Assembly: GCF_027474405.1 (NCBI RefSeq)
Contig: NZ_CP114871.1
Span: 1,435,001 to 1,499,000, forward strand
Length of the DNA: 64,000 nt
Direction of reading: 5' to 3'
Origin: Caulobacter sp. NIBR2454
Lineage (GTDB): Bacteria > Pseudomonadota > Alphaproteobacteria > Caulobacterales > Caulobacteraceae
This document shows, piece after piece, positions 24,881 to 36,374 of this stretch (position 1 is its first letter; each line of letters starts with the position of its first letter). The notes under the pieces are model-generated. The model did not search any database. It was not told where the DNA came from and saw nothing but the letters and a program-made list of their open reading frames with translations. The position numbers and the translations under genes were made by a program.

Positions 24881-25720
24881 ATGCGTTGGGGTGGCGGTCG
24901 CACGGGCGGCAATATTGAAGATCGGCGCGGTCTCGGCCCCGTGGGCGTGGCGGGCGGCGGCATAGGCGCCGCGCTTCTGGCCCTGGCCGGCTACTTCTTC
25001 TTTGGCATCGATCCCAGCACCACCATGAACGCCGCCAACCAGCTCGCGCCCCAGGCGCAGCAGGAGGGCGAGCACGGGACGCCGCAGGACGAGGCTGGAC
25101 GCTTCGTCGATGTGGTGGAGACGTCGGCCCAAGATGTCTGGACCCCGTTGTTCGCCGCGCGTGGCGAGAAATACACCCCGCCCGAGAGCATCGTTCTCTA
25201 TGAACAGAATACCTCGACCGGCTGCGGCTTGGGGCAGTCGGCCATGGGTCCGTTCTATTGTCCGCGCGACCAGCGGGTCTATCTAGACCTGTCCTTCTGG
25301 CAGGAGCTGGAAACCCAGTTCGGCGCCAAGGGCGAATTCGCGCGCGCCTATGTCATCGCCCACGAGATCGGCCACCACATCCAGAACCTGACGGGCCAGA
25401 TGGAGCGGGCCGGCGGCAAGGGCGCGGAAAGCGGCTCGGTGCGACTGGAGCTTCAGGCCGACTGCTATGCAGGCGTCTGGGCGGCGCGTGCGCCTGAGAC
25501 GTCGGGCGGGGCCATCGGCATCGACCCGGCGGACATTCAGAGCGGCCTTTCGGCGGCGTCCGCCGTCGGCGACGACACCATCCAGAAGCGCACCCAGGGC
25601 CAGGTCGTGCCGGACGCCTTCACCCATGGCTCGGCGGAGCAGCGCATGCGCTGGTTCCAGCGTGGCTATGAGCGCGGCGATCCGGCGGCGTGCGACACGT
25701 TCAGCGCCGCACGCCTCTAG
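24881..25720 (+). CDS. YpfJ family neutral zinc metallopeptidase
   Basis: 279 residues. After an N-terminal cytosolic stretch (MRWGGGRTGGNIEDRRG) comes a single membrane anchor (GAALLALAGYFFF), then the peptidase domain with GCGLGQSAMGPFYCP, the zinc motif HEIGHH (residues 161-166) and downstream glutamate in ELQADCYAG. The family is widespread in proteobacteria and its substrates are unknown. The Shine-Dalgarno CGGAGGG precedes the ATG. Predicted to face the periplasm from the inner membrane. Confidence 0.88.
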   Translation: MRWGGGRTGGNIEDRRGLGPVGVAGGGIGAALLALAGYFFFGIDPSTTMNAANQLAPQAQQEGEHGTPQDEAGRFVDVVETSAQDVWTPLFAARGEKYTPPESIVLYEQNTSTGCGLGQSAMGPFYCPRDQRVYLDLSFWQELETQFGAKGEFARAYVIAHEIGHHIQNLTGQMERAGGKGAESGSVRLELQADCYAGVWAARAPETSGGAIGIDPADIQSGLSAASAVGDDTIQKRTQGQVVPDAFTHGSAEQRMRWFQRGYERGDPAACDTFSAARL

Positions 25721-25729
25721 ACCGATGGT

Positions 25730-28129
25730 TTAGACCCCGCCGAACGAGCGGGTGAAGCGGATGCCAATCCGCCGCGGGGCGAGAATGCCCGTACCGAAGC
25801 TGCGGCTATAGACAGGCCCGCCGTCGGCGTTCTCTACCACCTGCGCCGAAAGCGGGGTGGAGCGGGCGCTGACCTCGGCGAACTCGTTGAACAGGTTGGT
25901 GGCGTAGAGCGAGGCGCTCCATTGCTCGCCCTGCAACGTCACCTGCGCATTGTGGAGATCATAGGAGGGCAGGGTGATCCCGCCGCCCTTGCCGCCGGTT
26001 CGCGTCAGCACATTGCCCGCCGCCGTCACGCCGTAACCGAACTCCAGGTCCCAGCCATTCGATAGCGGCTGGGTATAGCTGGCGAACAGGCTGCCCTGAT
26101 GCTTGGGCGAACCCGGCAGGCGGTCGCCATCCTCCCCGTCCTCGTACGCGATCGTCGAGTTGAAGCCCGGCGGCACGATGTAGGAGATCAGGTTCGGTGT
26201 GGTCTCGGTGAACTTGGCGTCGGCGTAGGAATAGGCGCCGCGCAGACGGAAGCGCTCGGTGGCCAGCCAGTTGAAGTTGACCTCGAAGCCCTTGGTCTCC
26301 GCCTTGCCGCCATTGCGGGTGATCGGCTGCTGGCCGTTCACCGTGGCGGCGTTCACCTGGGGATCCTTATACTCGATGTAGTAGAGCGCGCCGTTGAAGG
26401 TCAGCCGCTTGTCCAGCCACTGGCTGTGCAGACCCAGCTCAAAGTTGGTGGTCTGGTCGGGACCGAACTGCGCCTCGTTGGGCAGGGCGCAGACGATCTG
26501 GCTGGTCGGCAGCGGGGTCGGGCAGGCGGCGACGCCGTTGGGGCCGCCGATCCGGTTGCCTTCGCTATAGGTGAAATAGACCTTCAGGTCGTCGCTGAGA
26601 TCGTAGGAGGTGTTGGCCTTGAACAGCCAGCCCTTGTTCTCCTGACCGTCCGGCTCCCAATCCAGGACGATGGAGTCCGGGCCGCGACCATCGAACACCG
26701 TGTAGTACAGCGGCAGATCGATAGCGGTCTCGAAATCCAGTTCGTAGCGGTAGTAGCGCGCGCCGCCCGTGACCTGCCATTTCGGGGTGATCTGGTAGGA
26801 CAGCTCGCCATAGCCCGCCGTCTCGGTCTGCACGCTGCGGCTTAGCGAGTAGTACTCCAGCGAGTCCGGGCGAGAGCCGCCGTTGAACACGTCGTAGCCG
26901 GGGGTGAACTCCTTGCTGAAGCCCTTGGTCTTGAAGCGGTTATAGAAGCCGCCGAGAATCCAGCTCAGCGGGCTGTCGTACTTGGAGACCAGCCGTACTT
27001 CCTGGTTGAATGTCTCTTCGCGGTCCTCCTCGCGCGTGAAGGCGCTAAAGCCTGGGAACGCCTCGTACGAGTATTCCAGCCCGATCAGCAGGTCGGTCTG
27101 GTCGCGCTGGCCGCCCGATTTGAAGATGGCCTGGCCCGTGGCCGAGGTCAGTTCGGCAAAGCCCAGGTCGGCGGTGATCTCCAGCGCCAGCATCTCGTTG
27201 CGGATGCGGTTCGGCTCAAGCACCCGCGAGGCGGATTCATACTTGCCGAAGGTGTAGGGCATGTTGTCCAGGCGGCGGCTGCTGACCTGGCGGCCGCCCA
27301 CCTGCTGGTCCTGGTAGTAGTAGGTCAGGTTGACGTCGAGCGCTTCGATCGGCGCCCAGCGCAGACCCAGCCGCCCCGACAGCGCCTTTTCGGTATTGGT
27401 GTCCTTGCGTCGGCTGACATTGGCGTCGGTCAGATCGTTGGGATCGGACACCCCGACGCGGTTGACCACGAAGGGTTGGTCGATGAAGCCCCGGTCGTCC
27501 ATCCAGTCCACGGACCCGCGGATCGCGAACTTGTCGCCGACCGGGATGTTGAAGGTCGTGCCCACGTCGATGTTGGACTTCGAGCCCGACGAATAGCCAT
27601 AGGCGTCGCCGCGAACCGACATGCCGGTCTCGCCGAACTTCGGCCGCGTTGGGATGTAGCGGATCGCGCCGCCCAGGGTGCCGGCGCCGTATAGCGTGCC
27701 CTGCGGGCCAAGCAGCACCTCGACCCGCTCCATGTCATTGAGCTTCAGGTCGATGAAGAGAGGGATTTCACCCACATAGGTGGCGACAGTGCCATTGCCG
27801 CTGTTGTTGCCGTCACCGAAGCTGGTCGGGGCGGCGTTCAGCCCGCGCACCACGATCGGATTTCCCTGGCGCGGACCCGCGTCGATGGTGAACACGCCGG
27901 GCACGAAGCGCAGGGCCTCGGTCAGGTCGCTGAAGCCCTGTTGTTCGATCTCGGCGCCGCCGATGGCGGTGATGTTGATCGGCGAATCCTGGACCGTCGC
28001 GCTGCGGCGCGTGCCGGTGACGATCAATTCCTCCACCTCCTGAGCCTGGGCGCCGAAAGAGGCGAGGGCGGGCAACAGGCTGATGGATGCAAGAAGGCCG
28101 GCGCGCGTGGCGCCTTTACGGTAATTCAT
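25730..28129 (-). CDS. TonB-dependent receptor
   Basis: 799 residues from the ATG at 28129; the upstream in-frame extension to 28438 runs across the divergent gene and is rejected. A signal peptide (LLASISLLPALASFGAQAQ) is followed by EVEELIVTGTRR (TonB box-like), plug motifs QDSPINITAIGGAEIEQ, GLNAAPTSFGD, MERVEVLLGPQGTLYGAGTLGGAIRY, and a barrel ending TRSFGGV. The QGTLYG plug type is common in receptors of sphingomonads and Caulobacter for plant-derived or aromatic compounds. Ligand unknown. It is divergent from the TPR-sulfotransferase gene. Confidence 0.9.
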   Translation of the reverse strand: MNYRKGATRAGLLASISLLPALASFGAQAQEVEELIVTGTRRSATVQDSPINITAIGGAEIEQQGFSDLTEALRFVPGVFTIDAGPRQGNPIVVRGLNAAPTSFGDGNNSGNGTVATYVGEIPLFIDLKLNDMERVEVLLGPQGTLYGAGTLGGAIRYIPTRPKFGETGMSVRGDAYGYSSGSKSNIDVGTTFNIPVGDKFAIRGSVDWMDDRGFIDQPFVVNRVGVSDPNDLTDANVSRRKDTNTEKALSGRLGLRWAPIEALDVNLTYYYQDQQVGGRQVSSRRLDNMPYTFGKYESASRVLEPNRIRNEMLALEITADLGFAELTSATGQAIFKSGGQRDQTDLLIGLEYSYEAFPGFSAFTREEDREETFNQEVRLVSKYDSPLSWILGGFYNRFKTKGFSKEFTPGYDVFNGGSRPDSLEYYSLSRSVQTETAGYGELSYQITPKWQVTGGARYYRYELDFETAIDLPLYYTVFDGRGPDSIVLDWEPDGQENKGWLFKANTSYDLSDDLKVYFTYSEGNRIGGPNGVAACPTPLPTSQIVCALPNEAQFGPDQTTNFELGLHSQWLDKRLTFNGALYYIEYKDPQVNAATVNGQQPITRNGGKAETKGFEVNFNWLATERFRLRGAYSYADAKFTETTPNLISYIVPPGFNSTIAYEDGEDGDRLPGSPKHQGSLFASYTQPLSNGWDLEFGYGVTAAGNVLTRTGGKGGGITLPSYDLHNAQVTLQGEQWSASLYATNLFNEFAEVSARSTPLSAQVVENADGGPVYSRSFGTGILAPRRIGIRFTRSFGGV

Positions 28130-28256
28130 TCGAACTTCCCCTTTTCGCTCAAACTTGAGCGTTGGGGGAACGGTGTGATGCGTCGATGCGCAGGCCCACG
28201 GTTTCCTCACGCAACCGTCACGAAACCTGTCGACGAGACCCCCGGGCGCCCGCATT

Positions 28257-29864
28257 TTGTGCGTTTCGCTGAACAGACAGGCGCCAACCCTCGTGATCGC
28301 TATCGTCGCCGATACTACCCTTGATCGCGCCGAACATCTTTTGGCCCAAGGCGCGGCGCGCGAGGCGCATGCCCTGTGCCTGGACGCCCTTCGTCGCGAT
28401 CCCGGCGTCGCCCAGGCCTGGTTTCTGCTCGGGATCATCGCCGCCGAGCACGGAAATCACGGCAAGGCTGCGGAATTGCTGGAAAAAGCGACGGCGCTAG
28501 CTCCAGCGATGGCGCGCGCCCATGCCCATCTGGGTCGCACGCTCGTCGCCCTGAATCGCCAGGATCTGGCGCGACAAGCGGCCGACCGGGCGGCTTCCCT
28601 CAGTCCCGGCGACGCCCTGACGCTGGACACTATCGGGGTAGTCTATAGCCGGACCGGCTTTCATGACCGCGCCATCGGCTTCTTCGAGCGGGCCTTCACA
28701 CTGCAGCCGTCCAACGCCTCGTTCGCCTACAATCTCGCCTCCGCCCGCCAGTTCATCGGCGATTTCGCAGGGGCCGAGACGGCCTACGCCGCGGCGCTCG
28801 ACCTGGACCCCGGCTACTACAAAGCCTGGTCTTCGCGCGTCGTCCTGACCAAGCAGACGCTGGAGCGGAACTTCGCCGCCCAGCTTGAGGCCTTGTTCGA
28901 TCCTAGCGCCAACGATCCCGACCCGGCCCTGCACGTGGGCCACGCTCTGGCCAAAACGTACGAGGACCTGGGCGATCACCCCACGTCCCTATCCTGGCTG
29001 AACCGGGCCAAGGCCGCCAAGCGACGGCAACTGGCCTACGACGGCGCAGACGACGTGGCGATCTTCGCCGCCGCGGCGCGAACGGCGGGAAAGGGGGAGG
29101 GCGATCCCTCGAACGAGCCGATCTTCGTGGTGGGGCTGCCACGCACCGGCACGACGCTGGTCGATCGCATATTGTCCAGCCATCCGGAGGTAACCTCGGC
29201 CGGAGAGCTTTCCAACTTCGCCCTGATCGCCAAGCGGATGACCGGAACGCCGTCCAACCGCGTGCTGGACGCCGAAACCCTGAAGGCGGCGACCTCCCTC
29301 GATATGGCCGCTCTTGGCCGCGCCTATATCGACAGCACCCGCCCGCTGACGACGCCTGGCGGCCGCTTTGTCGACAAGATGCCGCTGAACGCCATCTATG
29401 CGGGGCTGATCCACCGGGCCTTGCCCAATGCGCGTATCGTCTGCCTGCGCCGCGATCCCATGGACAGCGTGCTGAGCAACTATCGCCAGCTCTTCGCCAC
29501 GGGGTTCTCCTACTACAATTACGCCTACGATCTGGCGGACACGGCGCGCTACTACGTTCAGTTCGACCGGCTCGTCGCGCATTGGCGACATACCCTGCCA
29601 ACCGATCGCTTCACCGAGGTCGCTTATGAGGACCTGATCGCCGACCAGGAGGGCGAGACCCGCCGTCTGCTGTCCTTCTGCGGCCTCAACTGGGACGAGC
29701 GGTGCCTGGCTTTCCACGAGAATCCCAACCCCGTGGCGACCGCCAGCTCGGTACAGGTCCGCAGCCCCCTGCATTCCGGCAGCATCGGGCGTTGGAAGCG
29801 CTATGGGGACGCCGTCGAGCCGGCCCTGGCGGTGCTGCGCGGCGCCGGAATTGCGCCGCAATAG
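28257..29864 (+). CDS. TPR-sulfotransferase fusion protein
   Basis: 535 residues (TTG at 28257; GTG at 28293 is an equally possible start, and neither has a clear ribosome site). Residues about 20-255 form tetratricopeptide repeats; residues 288-535 form a sulfotransferase with the PAPS 5'-phosphosulfate loop VVGLPRTGTTLVDRIL and the 3'-phosphate segment RDPMDSVLSNYR. No signal peptide: cytoplasmic. TPR-sulfotransferases of this type are frequent in Caulobacter; the acceptor (glycan, lipid or peptide) is unknown. No PAPS-synthesis gene is nearby. Confidence 0.88.
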   Translation: MCVSLNRQAPTLVIAIVADTTLDRAEHLLAQGAAREAHALCLDALRRDPGVAQAWFLLGIIAAEHGNHGKAAELLEKATALAPAMARAHAHLGRTLVALNRQDLARQAADRAASLSPGDALTLDTIGVVYSRTGFHDRAIGFFERAFTLQPSNASFAYNLASARQFIGDFAGAETAYAAALDLDPGYYKAWSSRVVLTKQTLERNFAAQLEALFDPSANDPDPALHVGHALAKTYEDLGDHPTSLSWLNRAKAAKRRQLAYDGADDVAIFAAAARTAGKGEGDPSNEPIFVVGLPRTGTTLVDRILSSHPEVTSAGELSNFALIAKRMTGTPSNRVLDAETLKAATSLDMAALGRAYIDSTRPLTTPGGRFVDKMPLNAIYAGLIHRALPNARIVCLRRDPMDSVLSNYRQLFATGFSYYNYAYDLADTARYYVQFDRLVAHWRHTLPTDRFTEVAYEDLIADQEGETRRLLSFCGLNWDERCLAFHENPNPVATASSVQVRSPLHSGSIGRWKRYGDAVEPALAVLRGAGIAPQ

Positions 29865-29881
29865 GACGGGAACTTGCGGCC

Positions 29882-30349
29882 ATGCCGCCCCGTTCGACGC
29901 TCATGCGCAAAGCTGTTCTTTTGACCGTCCTGGCCCTGACGACCGCCTCGCCGATGCTGGCGGTCGCTCAGCCCTATGACCACCACCGCGCCGAGCAGGA
30001 CCGTCGGCGCGATGAAGCGCGCCGACGTGACGAGGACCTTGGGCGACGCCTGCGGGACATCGATCGCCAGCGCGACGACGCTGAACGCCAATTGGCTGAC
30101 GCCCGGCGCCAGCGCGACGAGGAAGTCCGGCGCGCGCAGGAAGACTACGGCCGCAGACGTTCCGATATCGCCCGGAACAACCCGAACGACCGGCGCAACG
30201 AGCTGCGCCGCGCCGACGAGGATCGTCTGCGCCGTATGGCCGACATCAATCGCAACTACGATGACCGCGTCCGCGACCATCGCAACCGGCTGCGCGACAT
30301 TGAACGCCAGGCGGCCGACGCTCGCCGTGACCGCGAGCGTCGCTGGTAG
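29882..30349 (+). CDS. Exported Arg/Asp-rich coiled-coil protein
   Basis: 155 residues from 29882 (GGACGGGA lies upstream); ATG at 29903 is the alternative and puts the signal peptide (MRKAVLLTVLALTTASPMLAVAQ) first. The mature part is one extremely charged helix built from RRRDE, RDIDRQRDDAERQ and RADEDRLRR segments, with no Cys or hydrophobic core. It is probably an extended periplasmic coiled coil. No family named. Composition alone would also allow a spurious frame, but the signal peptide and position support a gene. Confidence 0.65.
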   Translation: MPPRSTLMRKAVLLTVLALTTASPMLAVAQPYDHHRAEQDRRRDEARRRDEDLGRRLRDIDRQRDDAERQLADARRQRDEEVRRAQEDYGRRRSDIARNNPNDRRNELRRADEDRLRRMADINRNYDDRVRDHRNRLRDIERQAADARRDRERRW

Positions 30350-30352
30350 AGC

Positions 30353-30874
30353 CTATTTCTTCGGCATGTGAGCGATCACCTGCACCTCTACGATGCCGGT
30401 GGGCGCCAGAAGGCCGGTCGTCCCCACCGCCGTCCAGGCGGGGGCGGGCGCGCTGCTCAAGCTGCGGCGGACTTCCGTCATGACGCGAATCTGATCCATC
30501 GGCTTGCCGGTGAAGTTAGGGCTGTCCCAGACGTGGAAGCTGTTCACCATCACCACGTCGTCCCAGCTGGCGCCGGCAGCCTTCAGCGTGGCCTCCAGTT
30601 GCTTGTAGGTGCGCAGGGTCTGAGCCTTGAACGCGGCTTCGTCGTTACCTTCATCCTTGCGTCGCGCAACGATGCCGCCGGAGACATAGAGCGTGTCGCC
30701 AACCCGCCGTGCGGCGGCGTAGCCGACCTCATCGTACTCGCGTTGATACATCGCGTTCGGAATAATCGCCTCGCCGCCCGGGGCGGGGATTTTCACGGGA
30801 TACTGGGGAGCGGTTTGAGCGGCGGCGGGGACGGCGGCCAGCAGACCGGCGGCGAGGGCGAGGGCACGAAGCAT
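30353..30874 (-). CDS. Exported Rid (YjgF/RidA) family protein
   Basis: 173 residues. A signal peptide (MLRALALAAGLLAAVPAAAQ) precedes the Rid fold: GYAAARRVGDTLYVSGG, TLRTYKQLEATLKAAGASWDDVVMVNSFHVW and GLLAPTGIVEVQVIAHMP. RidA itself is a cytosolic enamine/imine deaminase with a key Arg (in R-VGTTGLLAP the usual Arg is replaced by Thr-Gly context: AWTAVGTTGL), so the classical deaminase residue may be missing. Exported Rid-like proteins are known from genome annotation but not well studied. Convergent with the coiled-coil gene, 3 bases apart. Confidence 0.8.
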   Translation of the reverse strand: MLRALALAAGLLAAVPAAAQTAPQYPVKIPAPGGEAIIPNAMYQREYDEVGYAAARRVGDTLYVSGGIVARRKDEGNDEAAFKAQTLRTYKQLEATLKAAGASWDDVVMVNSFHVWDSPNFTGKPMDQIRVMTEVRRSLSSAPAPAWTAVGTTGLLAPTGIVEVQVIAHMPKK

Positions 30875-31003
30875 TGAACGGTGTTCCTTGAAAGCTTGGC
30901 CGCTCGTGCCGCGTTCCGTTAGAGCTTACAAGTTAAATTCCGGCAATCTGTCGAAGCTCACTCGAGCGGTTCCACCTCGCCTCTCCTTGAGCTAAACTCC
31001 TCT

Positions 31004-33018
<2,015 letters not shown>

Positions 33019-33465
33019 TCACAGGCAGCGCGACGCGTAGGTCGTCTGAAGATGCAGGAGCCGCTGTTCGCGTGGGCGAATGGCGGCTTCGGTGTTCTGA
33101 CCATCCTGGTGGGTCGCGATCATGGTCGTGTCACGCGACGCCTTACTGGCGGCGTTGAGCGCGGTTGTCGCCCCGTTGATCGCGGCGGGATTGGCCCCCA
33201 CGAGCGCTGTGCTGGCGATGATCGCCGTGGAAGCCGACAGCGCCTTTTGCCGGGCGACCATGGCTTCGCCGGAGGCCTCCAACCGCTTCATGCTGTCGTC
33301 GCGCATCTTTTTGATATCGGCCTCGATGCCCATGCCTTCGGACATCAATTCCTGGCAACTCGCCTTGGCGTCTGTGGGTCGCTGGACGAGATAGGTGACT
33401 TCCGCGGCGACCGGAGCCGATAGCGCCAGCCAGGCGATGGCTGATAGGGAGTGGCGGATAAGCAT
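33019..33465 (-). CDS. Exported hypothetical protein
   Basis: 148 residues from the ATG at 33465, giving a signal peptide (LIRHSLSAIAWLALSAPVAA). The mature part is helical, with a Met/Lys/Arg-rich section (GIEADIKKMRDDSMKRLEA) then an Ala/Ser/Thr-rich stretch (STAIIASTALVGANPAAINGATTALNAASKAS) and two cysteines (residues in KASCQEL and ASRCL) that could form a disulfide. No family recognised. Its stop directly abuts the thiC stop, convergently. The longer in-frame extension to 33807 is rejected because it lacks protein character. Confidence 0.65.
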   Translation of the reverse strand: MLIRHSLSAIAWLALSAPVAAEVTYLVQRPTDAKASCQELMSEGMGIEADIKKMRDDSMKRLEASGEAMVARQKALSASTAIIASTALVGANPAAINGATTALNAASKASRDTTMIATHQDGQNTEAAIRPREQRLLHLQTTYASRCL

Positions 33466-33679
33466 TCGAAGGTCTCGGCCAATGGCGGGCCAGACGATCA
33501 CTGTCTTGCGCGCGGGCAAAGCGGTCTGCGACTGAAGCGCCGCTGGCGGCGATGAACGCCGCATCCTGCCAAGCGGCGGTCCGCGAACGTCGATTGATCG
33601 GAAAACTTCAAAGAGCGTCACCAAAGCGAAGAAATGGCGCCATAGAAGGCTCCGACGAAAAGCCATGGAGACGGCGACA

Positions 33680-35338
33680 ATGACGAAATCCATCCGCCGT
33701 ATCGGCCTGTCAGCGGTCGCCGCCGTGGCCGTTCTCACCTGCGCGGGCGCCGGCCACGCGGCGGAGGAAAAGAAGCCTGCCCCCAAACTGGTGGTGACCA
33801 TCGTCATCGATCAGTTCGGCTCCGATCTCTTCAACCAGCACCGCGCTGATTTCACGGGCGGGCTGAAGGCGCTTTCGCAGGGGATGGTCTACGCCAACGG
33901 CTATCAGAGCCATGCGGTTACCGAGACCTGCCCTGGCCACTCCACCATCCTCACCGGCAAGCGACCGAACAAGACCGGCATCCCAGCCAACGACTGGGTC
34001 GATCGCGCCACCGGCAAGGAAGTCTATTGCCTGGCCGTGCTGGAGAACACGCTGGCCGACGGCGGTCCGGGCGAGAATGGCCGGGTTGGCGCAAGCGCCA
34101 TGCGGGTCTCCAACCTTGCCGACTGGCTGAAGATCTCTTCGCCGGGAAGCCGCTCCTTCGCCGTTTCGGGCAAGGATCGCGGCGCGATCAATCTGGCTGG
34201 CCAGAAGGGCGACGGGGCGTTCTGGTATGTCGACGGCTTCGGCTGGACGACCTTCGTCGAGCCTGGCCAGGACCCTGCCAAACGCCTGGCCCCCGTCGCG
34301 GCCCTGAACGAATCCCTTCGTGGCCGACCGAGGCCCGACTGGACCTACACCCATGACGTCTGCCGCAAGGCCGCGGCGGACTGGATGATCGAAGGCCGTT
34401 CATGGCCCTCGCGCCTGCCGCCGGAAAAGCCGGTGTTCGACACCTCTCCCGCCCTGGATGAACTGACTGTCGAGGCGGCCATTCGTCTGCTGGACGAACA
34501 GAAGCTCGGCGAGGGCCCGGCGACCGACATGCTCGGCGTCAGCTTGTCGGCCACTGACCGTATCGGCCACGTCTACGGCACACAGGGCCCGGAGATGTGC
34601 GAGCAGATGTACCGTCTGGACGCGGCTCTAGGCGCGCTGATCGAGCGGCTGAAGAAGGTCCCGGGCGGTGTGGTGGTCGCCGTGACCGCCGACCATGGCG
34701 GCTCGGATTTCCCGGAGCGTTCGCATGCCCGCGGCTTCGAAGAGGCTGGCCGGATCGATCTGACCTTCCTGCCGTCGATCAACGCCGAGGTCCGCCGCCG
34801 GCTGAACCTGGACTTCAATCCGCTCACCACGGGCAGCAGCGGCTTCATGATCGTGGACAAGACCGGCAAGGGTATGGCTGAGCCCCTGCGCGGCAAGGTC
34901 GCCGACGTCGCGGTCGAGCTCTTCCGCAAGAATCCGCTGGTCGCCGGCGCCTATCGCCTGGAGGAGGCGCTGGCCGCCCCCCCGCCGCCGATCGGGACCA
35001 GTCCGCAGGAATTCACCCTGTTGCAGCGCATGACGGTTGGCGCGGTGGCGAACCGTTCGGCTGACATCCTGCTGGCTTTCAAGCCGGGCATCACCGCCTT
35101 CCCGGCGCGCTACGGACGCAGCCTGGCGAGCCATGGTTCGCCCTGGGGCTATGATCGTCGCGTGCCGATCCTGTTCTGGTGGCCGGGCGTGGAGGGCCAG
35201 GAGCGCTTCTATCCGATCGAGACGATCGACATGGGGCCGACGCTGGCCAACCTCGTCGGCGCCAAGCCCCCGGCCGACATCGATGGCCGGTGCCTGGACA
35301 TGGGCGCGTTCGACGTACCGGCCTGTCCGAAACGCTAG
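33680..35338 (+). CDS. PafA-type alkaline phosphatase (alkaline phosphatase superfamily)
   Basis: 552 residues from the ATG at 33680 (GGAG upstream; ATG at 33665 is the alternative). Signal peptide ends at GAGHA. Metal and nucleophile motifs are in order: VVTIVIDQFGSDLF, the nucleophile Thr in AVTETCPGHSTILTG, DRIGHVYG, and TADHGG; a late His is in SLASHGSPWGYDRRVPILF. This is the Thr-nucleophile monoesterase type (PafA/SPAP), which releases phosphate from many phosphomonoesters in the periplasm without strong phosphate inhibition. I see no Pho box in the gap upstream. Confidence 0.88.
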   Translation: MTKSIRRIGLSAVAAVAVLTCAGAGHAAEEKKPAPKLVVTIVIDQFGSDLFNQHRADFTGGLKALSQGMVYANGYQSHAVTETCPGHSTILTGKRPNKTGIPANDWVDRATGKEVYCLAVLENTLADGGPGENGRVGASAMRVSNLADWLKISSPGSRSFAVSGKDRGAINLAGQKGDGAFWYVDGFGWTTFVEPGQDPAKRLAPVAALNESLRGRPRPDWTYTHDVCRKAAADWMIEGRSWPSRLPPEKPVFDTSPALDELTVEAAIRLLDEQKLGEGPATDMLGVSLSATDRIGHVYGTQGPEMCEQMYRLDAALGALIERLKKVPGGVVVAVTADHGGSDFPERSHARGFEEAGRIDLTFLPSINAEVRRRLNLDFNPLTTGSSGFMIVDKTGKGMAEPLRGKVADVAVELFRKNPLVAGAYRLEEALAAPPPPIGTSPQEFTLLQRMTVGAVANRSADILLAFKPGITAFPARYGRSLASHGSPWGYDRRVPILFWWPGVEGQERFYPIETIDMGPTLANLVGAKPPADIDGRCLDMGAFDVPACPKR

Positions 35339-36234
35339 GCCGCGGGGACGAAGCGGGCGCGGACGCTGGGCCAGGCTAGGTTCAGCGCCAGCCCGCCCAG
35401 CACCAAGGCCGCGGCGCCGAGTTTCCAGGGTTGCAGCGGCTCGTGCAGGAAGAAGGCCGAAGCCCCCATGCCGAACACCGGCACCAGCAGGGCCAGCGGA
35501 CTGATGGTCGCCGCCGGGTGACGCGCCAGCAGCCACCCCCACACCGAATAGCCGAACAGGCTGTTGCCCACCGATTGCCACAGCACCGCCGCCCAGGTGG
35601 CCGCGTCGGCGTTTTGCACCCCGGCGACCATGGCGGGCCAACCCTCGGTAATCAGAGAGAGGGCGAACAGGGGCGGGACGGCGAACATGCTCGACCAGAC
35701 CACGTAGGCCAGCATGTTCACCTGACCAGCGCTTCGCGCCACGATGTTGCCGCCGGCCCAGCTGAGCGCCGAACCCAGGATCAGCAGCACGCCCAGGGGC
35801 GTAGTCCCGTCACCGCCCACATGGGTCATGATGATCCCCACGCCGGCGGCGGCTAACGCCAGAGCGAACCATTGATAGGTCTTCACCCGCTCGCCCGTCA
35901 GGGCCATGGCCATGCCGATGGTGAACACCACCTGGGTCTGTACGATCAGCGAGGCCAGGCCCGGCGTGATGTGCCCCCGCATGGCGATGAACAGCAGGCC
36001 GAACTGGCCGGCGCCGATCAGCACGCCGTAGCTGGCCAGTTTCGACCAGGGGATCGGCGGCTTCTTGATGAAGAACACCGCCGGCAGCAGCACCAGACTG
36101 AAGCGCAGGGTTGCGAACAACAGGGGCGGCAGGTGGTCCAGCCCGACCCGGATGACCACGAAGTTCGTGCCCCAGATCGCCACCGTGGCGAGCGCCAGCA
36201 GGAAGTGCGGGAGGGGTAGTGAGCCGGTCTTCAT
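35335..36234 (-). CDS. DMT superfamily (EamA) exporter
   Basis: 299 residues from the ATG at 36234, ten membrane segments, two EamA repeats. Family features include LLALATVAIWGTNFVVIRVGLDHLPPLLFATLRF at the N-terminus (shown in pieces), GHITPGLASLIVQTQVVF and SWAGGNIVARSAG, which place it close to the EamA/YdeD O-acetylserine-cysteine exporter branch. Its stop overlaps that of the phosphatase gene by 4 bases, convergently. Substrate uncertain. Confidence 0.85.
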   Translation of the reverse strand: MKTGSLPLPHFLLALATVAIWGTNFVVIRVGLDHLPPLLFATLRFSLVLLPAVFFIKKPPIPWSKLASYGVLIGAGQFGLLFIAMRGHITPGLASLIVQTQVVFTIGMAMALTGERVKTYQWFALALAAAGVGIIMTHVGGDGTTPLGVLLILGSALSWAGGNIVARSAGQVNMLAYVVWSSMFAVPPLFALSLITEGWPAMVAGVQNADAATWAAVLWQSVGNSLFGYSVWGWLLARHPAATISPLALLVPVFGMGASAFFLHEPLQPWKLGAAALVLGGLALNLAWPSVRARFVPAA

Positions 36235-36374
36235 GGCGAGACTCGCGAGCGCGGAGAGATGAGCCTGTCTATGCCCCGATCCCAAGCTGCGCCATGGCAG
36301 TTTTCCTCAGGGGCTGTTCATCGCCGCTGAGCCCGGCTATCCACGCGCAGATTATTGCCCAATGTGATGCGAAC

